Of a stretch of 64,000 nt of DNA, positions 35,634 through 45,155 are shown piece after piece. Position numbers and translations under genes: made by a program. This DNA comes from Marinilabiliaceae bacterium JC040 (GTDB taxonomy: Bacteria; Bacteroidota; Bacteroidia; Bacteroidales; Marinifilaceae): the NCBI GenBank assembly GCA_022496785.1, contig SNAP01000006.1, positions 79,744 through 143,743 on the forward strand, given 5' to 3'. A model generated the notes under the pieces. It was not told the origin of the DNA, did not search any database, and worked only from the letters and a program-made list of their open reading frames with translations. Within the stretch, counting starts at the first letter, position 1. Each line of letters begins with the position of its first letter.

Positions 35634-36518
35634 ATGAAGACAAAAGTATTTCTATTAGTAAGTTTATTCTATCTTTCAATTTCAGCCTTAAATGCTCAAG
35701 TTAGTGTAAATATTGTAGGAGGTGGATCTAAAGTAGATAAAGAAATTATTGATAAAGCATTTCTAGAATGTCAGTATAATTATTCATTCTTATCTGATAT
35801 CTCAAAACCTAAAGAGAGAACAGAAGATAGAATGATTCTACAGATAGGTAAAAACAGATCAAAATATTTCAGTTATACAAATCTTCTTATCGATTCAATA
35901 ATGCGATCAAATATTTCAACTGAAGAAAAGCTTCTTAAAATTAAAAAATTCAAAACAACTGTCACAAGTACTATTTATAAGAACTTTAAAAAGAATAAAG
36001 TATCATTTGTTGATAAGATTTTTATGACAGACTATAAATGTACTGAAGAAATTCCCGATTTTAAATGGAATATTAAAGGAGAGTATTCTAAAATATTGGG
36101 ATATGAATGTCAAAAAGCAACTTGCAAATTTAGAGGGAGAGAATATACTGCTTGGTTTACTAAGAATTTACCAATTAATAACGGACCATGGAAATTTCAT
36201 GGACTACCTGGCTTAATAATGAAAGTTGTGGATTCTGAAAACCATTTCCAATTCACTATTGTTGGAATTCGTAAATTAAAAGATACACCTATAAGTTTTC
36301 CTAAGAAGCAATATCTAAATACAAGTATCAAGAAATTTCAAAAAGTAAAAACAAAATTCAATGAAAATCCTATTGCTTTTATCAAAGGAGTTGTTGGTTC
36401 AAGTGCAAAAATTAAGATAACAGGTAAAGATGGTTCAAGTCTAAAGAAAATTAATGGCAAAAATGTTGAGAAAATTAAATTTGAAAATAAGAACCAATAT
36501 ATAGAACGAGAATTATAA
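35634..36518 (+). CDS. GLPGLI family protein, exported
   Basis: A 294-residue Bacteroidota-specific GLPGLI protein. Signal peptide 1-22 (ends LNA-QVS). The defining motif lies in GPWKFHGLPGLIMKV (about 182-196), preceded by YECQKATCKFRGREYTAWFTK. The function of the family is unknown. It precedes the receptor-like gene by 3 bp (operon) and is divergent from the OmpR-type two-component system with shared upstream repeats. Such GLPGLI-receptor pairs next to two-component systems are common in this phylum, suggesting an envelope or metal/peptide response. Confidence 0.9.
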   Translation: MKTKVFLLVSLFYLSISALNAQVSVNIVGGGSKVDKEIIDKAFLECQYNYSFLSDISKPKERTEDRMILQIGKNRSKYFSYTNLLIDSIMRSNISTEEKLLKIKKFKTTVTSTIYKNFKKNKVSFVDKIFMTDYKCTEEIPDFKWNIKGEYSKILGYECQKATCKFRGREYTAWFTKNLPINNGPWKFHGLPGLIMKVVDSENHFQFTIVGIRKLKDTPISFPKKQYLNTSIKKFQKVKTKFNENPIAFIKGVVGSSAKIKITGKDGSSLKKINGKNVEKIKFENKNQYIEREL

Positions 36519-36521
36519 GGT

Positions 36522-39152
36522 ATGAGAAAGTTTATAATATTAAGTATCTTTCTGTTCTCTATTTGCTCTCATGCATTCGCACAAAAGTATAATCTATCTG
36601 GAACAGTAAAAGATAATACTACAAAAGAAGTTGTTGTTGGTGCTATTGTATCTTTATACGATTCCAATAATGTTCTTCAAGAATATACAACAACCAATAA
36701 AAATGGAAAGTTTAAAATTGGAAATAATAAAATATCCTCAGATTTCTATTTGAAGATTTCTATAATGGGATACGACGATTTAAAAGTTAAGATTGCTAAT
36801 AAATCAAAATTTAATCTTTTTATTAAGACTAAAGAATTTCTATTAAAAGAGGTAAGAGTTAAAGCTCCACGAATAACATCGCGTGGAGATACAATAACTT
36901 ATAATACAGCATCTTTTACTAGTGCTAAAGATAAAAATATTGCTGATATCATAAAGAAAATGCCAGGTATGGAAGTTGAAAAATCTGGAAAAATTAAATA
37001 TCAGGGAAGGGAAATTAATAAGTGTTATATCGAAGGAACAGACATGTTAGGAGGTAATTATACTATGGCAACTAATAATATCGATCCTAATGATGTAAAA
37101 GCTCTTCAGGTGCTAGAAAATCATGAACCAGTAAAAGCATTACGAGATATTTCTAATTCTGAAAATGCGGCTTTAAATATCAAATTAAAAGATAATGCTA
37201 AATCTAAATGGTTGTGGAAAATAAAAGCTGGTATGGGTGGAAAACCTTTACTATGGGATGCTAGTCTTTTTGCTATGAGTATTGGAAAGAAATTTCAAAG
37301 TATGAATACTATCAAATCGAATAATATTGGTTCAACTATAGGTATAGAAGATTATTCCTTTTCAGGAGATTCTCGTTTTAATGCAATGAATAATAGTTTT
37401 TCTCATCCTACTTTTATGAATGTTGGAACATCTTCTGCTCCTTTGAATAGTGAAAGAACTCGTTTCAATAAATCATATTACGCAAGTACAATGTCGACTT
37501 ATAAACTTCCTAAAGATTATCAGTTAAATGTAAAAGCTAGTTATTTAAACGAAAGCTTAGATTATAATAAGTTTAGTGAAACTACTTATTTTCTGAAAGA
37601 TAGAAATATGTCTATAAAAGAAAATTCAAAAGCAAATTCTATATCTAATACGGCAAATCTTAAAGCAGAATTATTAGCAAATACTGATAATTTCTATTTG
37701 AAGAATAACCTTAATGCACAACTTAATTGGTTTTCAATAGATAAAAATATTAGTGGAAATAATGCTAATACTCAAGTTGGAGAAATTAATACTATTGATA
37801 TAAAGAATAATCTTAAGTATACCCAGAAGATGAACAGAAGAATTGTGGAGTTTAATTCTTATAACGAATACAAAAGAAGTCCTCATTCTCTTAATGTTTC
37901 TGATGGTAAAAATCTTTTAAGAAATCAAGATATTACTACAAGTTCATTCTTTTCTCATACTTCAGCTTCTTATGGATTCTATCTAGGAGATATTAGATTT
38001 TCTTTAAAGGGAGGAATAAAATTTCTTAATCAAGATTTTAATTCTCATTTAAAAGGAGCTAACGATATTATTAATGGTTTATCTAGTTTGGGTTTATACG
38101 ATAATAACAAAACAGATTCAAAATTGTATGATTCAAAATTATATATAAATCCTTCGTTTACATACACTAATTATAAATTCAAAGCAGTATTATCTCTATC
38201 TACAAATTATTCATATACATCTTTAAAAAACAATATTGATAAAAAAGACTTGATTAATAATCAGATTTTATATTCTCCTTCTTTGTATATGCAATATTCT
38301 TTATCTCCTATGTTGAAATTATCTTCAATTTTGGGATATTCAAAAAATCCTGTGGGTACAGCTAATATGTATAAAGGTGTGATAATGCAAAATTATAGAT
38401 CCTTTAGTGTAGGGAATCAAGAATATCTTAATGTGGAATCTCAATATATAAATGGATATATAAACTATAAAGATCCAATAAATTCATTATTTATTAATGG
38501 TTCTGTGAATTATACACATGTAGATAATGCTAGTATATTAAATCAAATTGTTTCTTCTAATTATACAATATCAAATACTAAGATTCTTGAAAATGATTAT
38601 AATAGTTTATCATTTAGTATGGGAATCAGTAAAGGTTTAGATTTTGTGAATGGTCGTTTTTCTCTTAATACAGCTTTTAATAAAATTAATAGTAATATGT
38701 ATCAAAATGGAGAATTAAGTCCTTATAAAACAGAAACATGGAATATTAATCCAAAAATTAATGCCAGTATCTTTAATAATGTAGATATTTATTATTCAAT
38801 GAATTATAAGCATTATAAATTGATGAATGAAAACAATAAAAGTTTATCTAATACCAATTCATTTATGCATTCTTTAAGTCTCGATTACTCACCAATAGAG
38901 AAGCTAAATATCAGTCTAGTAGGAGAACATTATTATAATGAATTATCAAAAGATTTAAGTAAACAACTATTCCTTGCTAATCTTTATCTTACATATTCTG
39001 TATCTAAGAAGATTGAAATATTTGCTAAGGCTACTAATCTTTTTGATAATACATCATATAAATATAAAACTTATAGTGCTTTAAGCTCTACGTATTGTAA
39101 CTATTCAATACGTCCTAGAAATATACTTGTAGGGTTGTACTTATCCTTGTAA
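36522..39152 (+). CDS. Outer-membrane receptor-like beta-barrel with carboxypeptidase-regulatory domain
   Basis: An 876-residue outer membrane protein. Signal peptide (1-20, ends AFA-Q), a carboxypeptidase-D regulatory-like domain (about 24-100; LSGTVKDNTTKEVVVGAIVS), a plug-like segment (about 115-235; MPGMEVEKSGKIKYQGREIN, VLENHEPVKAL), and a long C-terminal barrel with alternating aromatic strands, ending in the hydrophobic LYLSL. No clear TonB box is visible. It follows the GLPGLI gene by 3 bp and is probably regulated by the adjacent two-component system. Substrate unknown. Confidence 0.88.
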   Translation: MRKFIILSIFLFSICSHAFAQKYNLSGTVKDNTTKEVVVGAIVSLYDSNNVLQEYTTTNKNGKFKIGNNKISSDFYLKISIMGYDDLKVKIANKSKFNLFIKTKEFLLKEVRVKAPRITSRGDTITYNTASFTSAKDKNIADIIKKMPGMEVEKSGKIKYQGREINKCYIEGTDMLGGNYTMATNNIDPNDVKALQVLENHEPVKALRDISNSENAALNIKLKDNAKSKWLWKIKAGMGGKPLLWDASLFAMSIGKKFQSMNTIKSNNIGSTIGIEDYSFSGDSRFNAMNNSFSHPTFMNVGTSSAPLNSERTRFNKSYYASTMSTYKLPKDYQLNVKASYLNESLDYNKFSETTYFLKDRNMSIKENSKANSISNTANLKAELLANTDNFYLKNNLNAQLNWFSIDKNISGNNANTQVGEINTIDIKNNLKYTQKMNRRIVEFNSYNEYKRSPHSLNVSDGKNLLRNQDITTSSFFSHTSASYGFYLGDIRFSLKGGIKFLNQDFNSHLKGANDIINGLSSLGLYDNNKTDSKLYDSKLYINPSFTYTNYKFKAVLSLSTNYSYTSLKNNIDKKDLINNQILYSPSLYMQYSLSPMLKLSSILGYSKNPVGTANMYKGVIMQNYRSFSVGNQEYLNVESQYINGYINYKDPINSLFINGSVNYTHVDNASILNQIVSSNYTISNTKILENDYNSLSFSMGISKGLDFVNGRFSLNTAFNKINSNMYQNGELSPYKTETWNINPKINASIFNNVDIYYSMNYKHYKLMNENNKSLSNTNSFMHSLSLDYSPIEKLNISLVGEHYYNELSKDLSKQLFLANLYLTYSVSKKIEIFAKATNLFDNTSYKYKTYSALSSTYCNYSIRPRNILVGLYLSL

Positions 39153-39168
39153 TATTTAATTATCATTT

Positions 39169-39203
39169 AAAAGCGTTCATTATTTATTAATGAATGCTTT
39201 TTT
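39169..39203. terminator. Terminator between receptor gene and rnz
   Basis: AAAAGCGTTCATT (39169-39181) pairs with AATGAATGCTTTT (39189-39201) with one G-U, loop ATTTATT, T6 run following. It sits between convergent genes. Confidence 0.85.
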
Positions 39204-40122
39204 AAAAACTAAATTTATCCCCATCGTTTACAGCATAACTCTCTTTAAAGATAGCTCTAGCATCATCTTCAAACATTTTAGTCTTTTTGTATCTAGTAGA
39301 GAAGTGTCCCATTATCAATTTCTTAGCACCAGCTTTCTTTGCTATTATAGCTGCTTGTTCTGCTGTAGAATGGTAGTATTTCTTTGCTAAATCTTTATTG
39401 TCGTTAGCGTATGTTGCTTCATGATATAGCAGATCAACATCTTTAATAGTATCAATAAATTTCTCAGTAAAAGCAGTGTCTGAACAAAAAGCAAAACTCT
39501 TACTATGTTTACGAGTATGAGTTAGAATATTGTTTTCATAAACCTTACCATCAGAATCTATATAATCTTCACCTCTTGCAATTCTAGGTCTCCATGCTAT
39601 TGGGATTTCCAAAGCTTCAACTATATCTTTTTTAAGATTCAGTAAGTGTTCTTTTTCTTTAAATAAAAATCCCGATGTTGGTATGTCTCTATGTTTTAAA
39701 GGAAATGCAGTGACATATATTCTTTTGTCTTCATATATCACTTCTGTTTTTGTATTGTCTATTTCATGAAAAACAATCTCGTAAGGTAACCTTACATTTA
39801 GTAAATCAAGTTGACAATTAATTATCTTTTCTAATTTTCTATGTGCATAGATGTGTAGAGGACTTGTTCTGTTTTTTAAGCCCAGAGAACTAATCAAAGC
39901 TATTAATCCGTAGCAGTGATCTCCATGTAGATGTGATATGAAAATATTATTAATCCTTTCGAAAGGAATTTTATATATTCTCATTTGCCTTTGAGTTCCC
40001 TCTCCACAATCTATAAGAAAAAACCGCTCAAATGCTTTAAGCACTTGAGCGGTTGTATTTCTTAAAGATGTAGGAACAGCAGAACTACTTCCAAGGATAG
40101 ATAGTTCAAATTCCATAATCAT
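39202..40122 (-). CDS. rnz: Ribonuclease Z
   Basis: A 306-residue metallo-beta-lactamase fold endonuclease that processes tRNA 3' ends. Zinc ligands: SHLHGDHCYG (HxHxDH, about 62-71), the Asp/His in FCSDTAF, and MGHFSTRY. GEGTQRQ (about 39-45) is the family motif. Length matches RNase Z. It starts 3 bp after the rpsA stop, so it is transcribed with rpsA. A second in-frame ATG two codons later (40116) is an equally possible start. Confidence 0.94.
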   Translation of the reverse strand: MIMEFELSILGSSSAVPTSLRNTTAQVLKAFERFFLIDCGEGTQRQMRIYKIPFERINNIFISHLHGDHCYGLIALISSLGLKNRTSPLHIYAHRKLEKIINCQLDLLNVRLPYEIVFHEIDNTKTEVIYEDKRIYVTAFPLKHRDIPTSGFLFKEKEHLLNLKKDIVEALEIPIAWRPRIARGEDYIDSDGKVYENNILTHTRKHSKSFAFCSDTAFTEKFIDTIKDVDLLYHEATYANDNKDLAKKYYHSTAEQAAIIAKKAGAKKLIMGHFSTRYKKTKMFEDDARAIFKESYAVNDGDKFSF

Positions 40123-40125
40123 ATA

Positions 40126-41925
40126 TTATTGATTCATTTTGTCTTTAAGTGCAGCTAATTCAGTGATATCACCTAGAGTAGTTTTCTCTACGTTCTCTTT
40201 TACTTTCTTAACAGCTTTTGCAGTTGCTTTGCTTTCAGCTTTAGCTTCTTTCTTGTTTTCATCTTCGTAAATTCTAGAGTGAGAAAGAATAATTCTCTTA
40301 GCTCCTTTGTTGAATTCGATTACTTTGAAATCAAGTTTTTCTTCTAATTTAGCTTGTGATCCATCTTCTTTAACTAAGTGACGTGGAGTAGCAAATCCTT
40401 CAACACCATATGGTAATGCGATTACTGCACCTTTGTCAAATAATTCTGTGATAGTTCCTTCGTGGATTGAGTCTACAGTGAAAACAGTTTCGAATACATC
40501 CCATGGATTTTCTTCTAATTGTTTGTGACCTAAGCTTAATCTTCTGTTTTCTTGATCTATTTCTAAAACAACAACTTCGATTTCAGCTCCAATTTGAGTG
40601 AATTCTGCAGGATGTTTAATTTTCTTAGTCCAAGATAAATCAGAAATGTGAATTAATCCGTCAACACCTTCTTTAATTTCAACGAATACACCGAAATTAG
40701 TGAAGTTTCTAACTTTAGCTCCGTGTTTAGAACCTACAGGGAATTCAGTTACGATGTTAGCCCATGGATCTTCTTTTAATTGTTTGATACCAAGAGACAT
40801 CTTTCTTTCTTCTCTATCTAAAGTTAAGATAACTGCTTCTACTTCATCACCAACTTTCATGAAATCTTGTGCAGATCTTAAGTGTTGTGACCAAGACATT
40901 TCAGATACGTGAATTAAACCTTCTACTCCTGGAGCAATCTCTACGAATGCACCGTAGTCAGCCATAACTACAACTTTACCTTTAACTTTATCACTTACTT
41001 TAAGTTCTGAATCTAATGCATCCCATGGATGTGGAGTAAGTTGTTTAAGACCTAATGCGATACGTTTCTTATCGTTATCGAAGTCTAAGATTACAACATT
41101 TAATTTTTGATCTAACTCTACAATCTCGCTTGGATGAGAAACTCTACCCCAAGATAAGTCTGTAATGTGGATAAGACCATCTACGCCACCAAGGTCGATG
41201 AATACACCGTATGATGTGATATTCTTAACAGTACCTTCAAGTACTTGTCCTTTTTCAAGTTTAGCGATGATTTCTTTTTTCTGTTGCTCAAGTTCAGCTT
41301 CGATAAGTGCTTTATGAGAAACAACAACGTTTCTGAATTCTTGATTAATTTTAACAACTTTGAAATCAATAGTTTTTCCTACGAATACATCGTAGTCTCT
41401 AATTGGTTTAACATCAATTTGTGAACCTGGTAAGAATGCTTCGATACCGAATACATCTACAATCATACCACCTTTTGTTCTACACTTAATGTAACCTTGT
41501 ACAATCTCTTCTTTTTCTAGAGCTACATTTACTCTATCCCAAGAACGTAATGCACGTGCTTTTTTGTGTGAAAGAACTAATTGTCCTTTTTTGTCTTCTT
41601 GACTTTCAACATAAACTTCTACAGTATCACCAACTTTTAAGTCTGGGTTATATCTGAATTCGTTTAATGAAACAATACCGTCTGATTTGTAACCAATGTT
41701 GATTACAACTTCTCTTTTGTTCATAGAGATAACAGTACCATCAATAACTTCTTTTTCTGCAACTGTTGATAATGTTGTTGCATATTTTTCTTCTAAGGCA
41801 GATCTTTCGCTACCGTAAGTATCGCAACTTTCATAAACTTCCCAATCAAAATCTTCGATAGGATCTTTATTAATAATTGGATAATCTTTAGCTTTCGCTT
41901 CTTCTTTGTTTAATTCTTCAGACAT
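40126..41925 (-). CDS. rpsA: 30S ribosomal protein S1
   Basis: A 599-residue protein with six consecutive S1 RNA-binding domains, roughly at residues 58-125, 143-208, 225-295, 310-380, 397-467 and 484-548. The typical units are GVFIDLGGVDGLIHITDLSW, GAFVEIAPGVEGLIHVSEMSW and GVFVEIKEGVDGLIHISDLSW. A Lys/Ala-rich tail follows. In a phylum lacking Shine-Dalgarno initiation, S1 is expected to matter greatly for mRNA capture. A near-ideal promoter lies upstream and rnz follows 3 bp downstream. Confidence 0.97.
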   Translation of the reverse strand: MSEELNKEEAKAKDYPIINKDPIEDFDWEVYESCDTYGSERSALEEKYATTLSTVAEKEVIDGTVISMNKREVVINIGYKSDGIVSLNEFRYNPDLKVGDTVEVYVESQEDKKGQLVLSHKKARALRSWDRVNVALEKEEIVQGYIKCRTKGGMIVDVFGIEAFLPGSQIDVKPIRDYDVFVGKTIDFKVVKINQEFRNVVVSHKALIEAELEQQKKEIIAKLEKGQVLEGTVKNITSYGVFIDLGGVDGLIHITDLSWGRVSHPSEIVELDQKLNVVILDFDNDKKRIALGLKQLTPHPWDALDSELKVSDKVKGKVVVMADYGAFVEIAPGVEGLIHVSEMSWSQHLRSAQDFMKVGDEVEAVILTLDREERKMSLGIKQLKEDPWANIVTEFPVGSKHGAKVRNFTNFGVFVEIKEGVDGLIHISDLSWTKKIKHPAEFTQIGAEIEVVVLEIDQENRRLSLGHKQLEENPWDVFETVFTVDSIHEGTITELFDKGAVIALPYGVEGFATPRHLVKEDGSQAKLEEKLDFKVIEFNKGAKRIILSHSRIYEDENKKEAKAESKATAKAVKKVKENVEKTTLGDITELAALKDKMNQ

Positions 41926-41977
41926 CTTAATTTCTGTTAATTAATGAGTTAGACTTTATTTTATTTAAATTCGCTTG

Positions 41978-42008
41978 CAAAATTAGATAAATACTTGAGA
42001 ACCACAAA
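41978..42008 (-). promoter_or_regulatory. rpsA promoter
   Basis: The minus strand reads TTTG, 19 bp, TAATTTTG: full match to the Bacteroidota consensus at ideal spacing, 53 bp before the rpsA ATG. It is among the clearest promoters in the window. Confidence 0.8.
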
Positions 42009-42022
42009 AATAATAGCCTTTT

Positions 42023-42706
42023 TTATTCGTTTTCTTCCAATAAATCAGGACGTAATAGCTTTGTGCGTTTATATGCTTCTGCTTCCTGCCAATCTTTTAT
42101 CTTTTTATGGTCTCCAGAAATTAAGATATCTGGAACTTTCCAACCTTTAAAATCTGCTGGCCTTGTATATATTGGAGGAGCTAATAAATCATCTTGAAAG
42201 GTATCTGTTAATGCTGATGTCTCGTCGGACATTGCTCCAGGTAACAATCTTACTACACTGTCTATTATTACTGCTGCAGCTAATTCACCACCAGTCAACA
42301 CATAGTCTCCTATAGATATTTCTTTAGTTATAAGAAAATCTCTTATCCTTTGATCTATACCTTTATAATGACCACAAAGAATAATAATATTACCACTTAA
42401 AGATAGTGTGTTACTCATCTTCTGATTCAATCTCTCTCCATCAGGAGATGTGTAAATTACATGATCGTATTTTCTAGCAGAACATAATTCTGTTATAGCA
42501 TCATATATAGGTTCAATTTGTAGAACCATACCAGCGTCAGGACCAAAAGAATAATCATCTATACGTTTATATTTATCTTTAGACCAATCTCGTATATTGT
42601 GTATATGTATTTCTACTATAGATTTTTCTTTTGCTCTTTTTATTATTGAATGATTTAGAGGACTTTCTAATAATTCAGGTACTGCACTTAATATATCTAT
42701 TCTCAT
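42023..42706 (-). CDS. trmD: tRNA (guanosine(37)-N1)-methyltransferase
   Basis: A 227-residue trefoil-knot SPOUT methyltransferase that makes m1G37 in tRNAs, preventing frameshifts. Motifs: [14 protein letters not shown] (family: DD.pyGGG.GMvm), [12 protein letters not shown], and the SAM-binding knot [19 protein letters not shown]. Here the usual Gly-Gly-Gly of the first motif reads FGPDAG, a mild variant. C-terminal LLRPDLL. The gene stands alone between rpsA (own promoter) and the divergent patatin gene. Confidence 0.95.
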   Translation of the reverse strand: MRIDILSAVPELLESPLNHSIIKRAKEKSIVEIHIHNIRDWSKDKYKRIDDYSFGPDAGMVLQIEPIYDAITELCSARKYDHVIYTSPDGERLNQKMSNTLSLSGNIIILCGHYKGIDQRIRDFLITKEISIGDYVLTGGELAAAVIIDSVVRLLPGAMSDETSALTDTFQDDLLAPPIYTRPADFKGWKVPDILISGDHKKIKDWQEAEAYKRTKLLRPDLLEENE

Positions 42707-42724
42707 TTCTTTTCTAATTTTCTA

Positions 42725-42732
42725 CAAAAATA
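42725..42732 (-). promoter_or_regulatory. Predicted trmD promoter (-7 box)
   Basis: The minus strand reads TATTTTTG (TAnnTTTG), 19 bp before the trmD ATG. Confidence 0.45.
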
Positions 42733-42794
42733 AGAATATATGTGCATTTATAAAATATAAGCTTTTCTTTTCTAATTTTATAGAATTTAAATTA

Positions 42795-42802
42795 TACCTT
42801 TG
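42795..42802 (+). promoter_or_regulatory. Predicted promoter of the patatin gene (-7 box)
   Basis: TACCTTTG matches TAnnTTTG, 62 bp before the ATG. Confidence 0.5.
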
Positions 42803-42863
42803 ATTCTATATTGTTAAGGTGTTTTATAATTGATTAAGTAACTATTAAAAATTGACTAATTAA

Positions 42864-45083
42864 ATGAGAGTATTTCTTTTGTTTATTTCTTTGTTTATCT
42901 GTTTTTCTTCTTCTGCCTATAAAAAAAAGCGTGTTTTTAAACGACCTAAAATAGGACTTGTGCTTAGTGGAGGAGGGGCAAGAGGCTTTGCTCATATTGG
43001 TGTGTTAAGAGTCCTTGAAGAGAAAAATATACCTATAGATTATATTGTCGGTACTAGTATGGGAGCTATTATTGGTGGCCTATATGCTATTGGATACAGT
43101 CCTGATGAAATTGAAAAAATGGTTCTTGCACAAGATTGGACTACTATATTATCCGATTATGTGGATAGAAAGTATATTCCTTTATATTTAAAACATGAAC
43201 ATGATAGATATACAATTTCTTTCCCTATAAGAGGGAAAAGTGTAAGTCTACCAAAAGGTATATCAGCTGGGCAAAATATTACTAAATTATTAAGTAGATA
43301 CACTCTCCCTTATCATAAACAAAAGAATTTTGATAAATATCCAATACCTTTTGCTTGCGTTGCTGCAAATATTGTTAATGGTGAAGAAGTTGTAATGAAT
43401 TCTGGTGATATAGTATTTGCATTACGTTCTAGTATGTCTATACCAACATTCTTTGTCCCTATGGCGAAAAATAAACAAATGCTTATTGATGGTGGAATGA
43501 GAAACAATTTCCCCGTTGATGTTGCAAAACGTATGGGAGCTAAAATAATTATTGGAGTCGATCTTCAACAAGAAAATAAGACCTACGAAACTCTCGATAA
43601 TATGTATTCTATTTTCGACCAAGGTTTATCTTATTTAGGATTAGAGAAATATTATAAGAATAAGAAAATGGTAGATGTTTACGTCAGACCTAAAGTAGGA
43701 GACTATTCAATTACCGATTTTAATAAAGCAGATACATTAATAAAAAGAGGATATATTGCAGCCTCAGAAATTGTAGGTAAATTAGATAGTCTTAAAAATC
43801 TTATTGGACCTGCACATCCTAAGATGCAAAATCTAAAACCTCTTAGAGATAAAGATTCTTTATATGTATCAAAACTTAATATTATAGGATTAAAAACTAT
43901 TAGTAAGCGTTCTCTTTTAGGACGTTTAAATATAAAAGAGCATTCTTATATCACTATTTCAAAACTTGAAGAATCTATAAATAGAGCTTATGCTGCTCTA
44001 AATCTTAAAATGGTTCGATACATTTTTTCAGGAAAAGACAATACTGTATTAAATATCTATATAATGGAAAAAATTCAAAATAGATTTAATATAGGTCTAA
44101 ATTATAATTCTTGGAAAGGTGTGAGTTTATTAATGAATACAACGTTTAATAATGTACTTGGTAAATCAAGACGTCTATCTGTAGATCTAAAACTTGCAGA
44201 ATATCCCTATCTGGGTGCTACTTATTCATATAGTAGGGGATGGAGATTTGGATTTAGATTACATTTCGATGCTGCTTCTTTTAATTTTGCTCAATATTAT
44301 AATGATGAAAAACTATTATATGGTGCTAAATTATTCAGATTTGATGCAAATATAAATGGACTGCTTTCTCAATCATATTCTTATAGTCTTGGAGTGAGAC
44401 CTGAATTCTTTTCTTTTGAAAAAAGATACGGTTCTGGAAGATATCAATCTATTTCTGAAGGTAAAGATATTGCCCTTGTTGAAGATGGAGAAAAAGAACC
44501 TTTATTCAATTATTATGCACAAATTAGAATGGATACTCATGAAAAAACTTTATATCCAAGAAGGGGTATTAGTTTCTTTGCAGAATTAATGTATACTACT
44601 AATAATGGTTTTTCTTACGATAATAAAATAGATTACCTAAATACTGTTATCAAATTGAAGAAACCTTTTGCAATTACTCAAAATTTTACACTTATTCCAT
44701 CTTTCTATTTCTCTGGTTGTGTTACTCGATTTAATAAAACAATATATGGAAATACTTTTATAGGTATGAATAACCTTAAATCTAGTATAATGAATAATCA
44801 TATTCCATTTGTGGGATTAAAAGAGAATGTTGCAGTAGATAATAATTTATATGTTGGTAGATTCGATTTACAATGGGAGTTTTGGAAAGATAATTATATT
44901 ATTCTTGCTGCTAATGTTATGGGGCAAACTACTGGTTTTAAATTACCAAGTAGAGATTTTGAAACAGGAATAGCATTAACTTATGCATATAGAAGTCCTA
45001 TTGGTCCAATAGAAATTTCACCTATGTGGTCTAGTTTAAATCACCTTGCTTCTATATTCATCAATATTGGTTTTAACTTTTAG
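42864..45083 (+). CDS. Patatin-like phospholipase with BamA-type beta-barrel
   Basis: A 739-residue outer-membrane protein: signal peptide (1-18), patatin domain (about 28-300), a POTRA-like segment (about 325-400) and a C-terminal 16-strand-type barrel (about 405-739). The patatin catalytic dyad lies in GTSMGA (Ser) and DGGMRNN (Asp), with oxyanion loop LSGGGARGFAHIG. This is the architecture of PlpD-type phospholipases, which display a lipase on or across the outer membrane. The C-terminal strand ends in Phe (INIGFNF), the outer-membrane assembly signature. It is followed by a 17-bp hairpin terminator. Confidence 0.92.
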   Translation: MRVFLLFISLFICFSSSAYKKKRVFKRPKIGLVLSGGGARGFAHIGVLRVLEEKNIPIDYIVGTSMGAIIGGLYAIGYSPDEIEKMVLAQDWTTILSDYVDRKYIPLYLKHEHDRYTISFPIRGKSVSLPKGISAGQNITKLLSRYTLPYHKQKNFDKYPIPFACVAANIVNGEEVVMNSGDIVFALRSSMSIPTFFVPMAKNKQMLIDGGMRNNFPVDVAKRMGAKIIIGVDLQQENKTYETLDNMYSIFDQGLSYLGLEKYYKNKKMVDVYVRPKVGDYSITDFNKADTLIKRGYIAASEIVGKLDSLKNLIGPAHPKMQNLKPLRDKDSLYVSKLNIIGLKTISKRSLLGRLNIKEHSYITISKLEESINRAYAALNLKMVRYIFSGKDNTVLNIYIMEKIQNRFNIGLNYNSWKGVSLLMNTTFNNVLGKSRRLSVDLKLAEYPYLGATYSYSRGWRFGFRLHFDAASFNFAQYYNDEKLLYGAKLFRFDANINGLLSQSYSYSLGVRPEFFSFEKRYGSGRYQSISEGKDIALVEDGEKEPLFNYYAQIRMDTHEKTLYPRRGISFFAELMYTTNNGFSYDNKIDYLNTVIKLKKPFAITQNFTLIPSFYFSGCVTRFNKTIYGNTFIGMNNLKSSIMNNHIPFVGLKENVAVDNNLYVGRFDLQWEFWKDNYIILAANVMGQTTGFKLPSRDFETGIALTYAYRSPIGPIEISPMWSSLNHLASIFINIGFNF

Positions 45084-45107
45084 ATTATTAATCTAAGAAT
45101 CTTATTT

Positions 45108-45145
45108 AAATATAAAATCCTCTATTTATAGAGGATTTTATATTT
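45108..45145. terminator. Bidirectional terminator
   Basis: A perfect 17-bp stem, 45108-45124 with 45129-45145 (core AAATCCTCTA / TAGAGGATTT), loop TTTA, flanked by A/T tracts, between two convergent genes. Confidence 0.88.
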
Positions 45146-45155
45146 TAATTTTTGT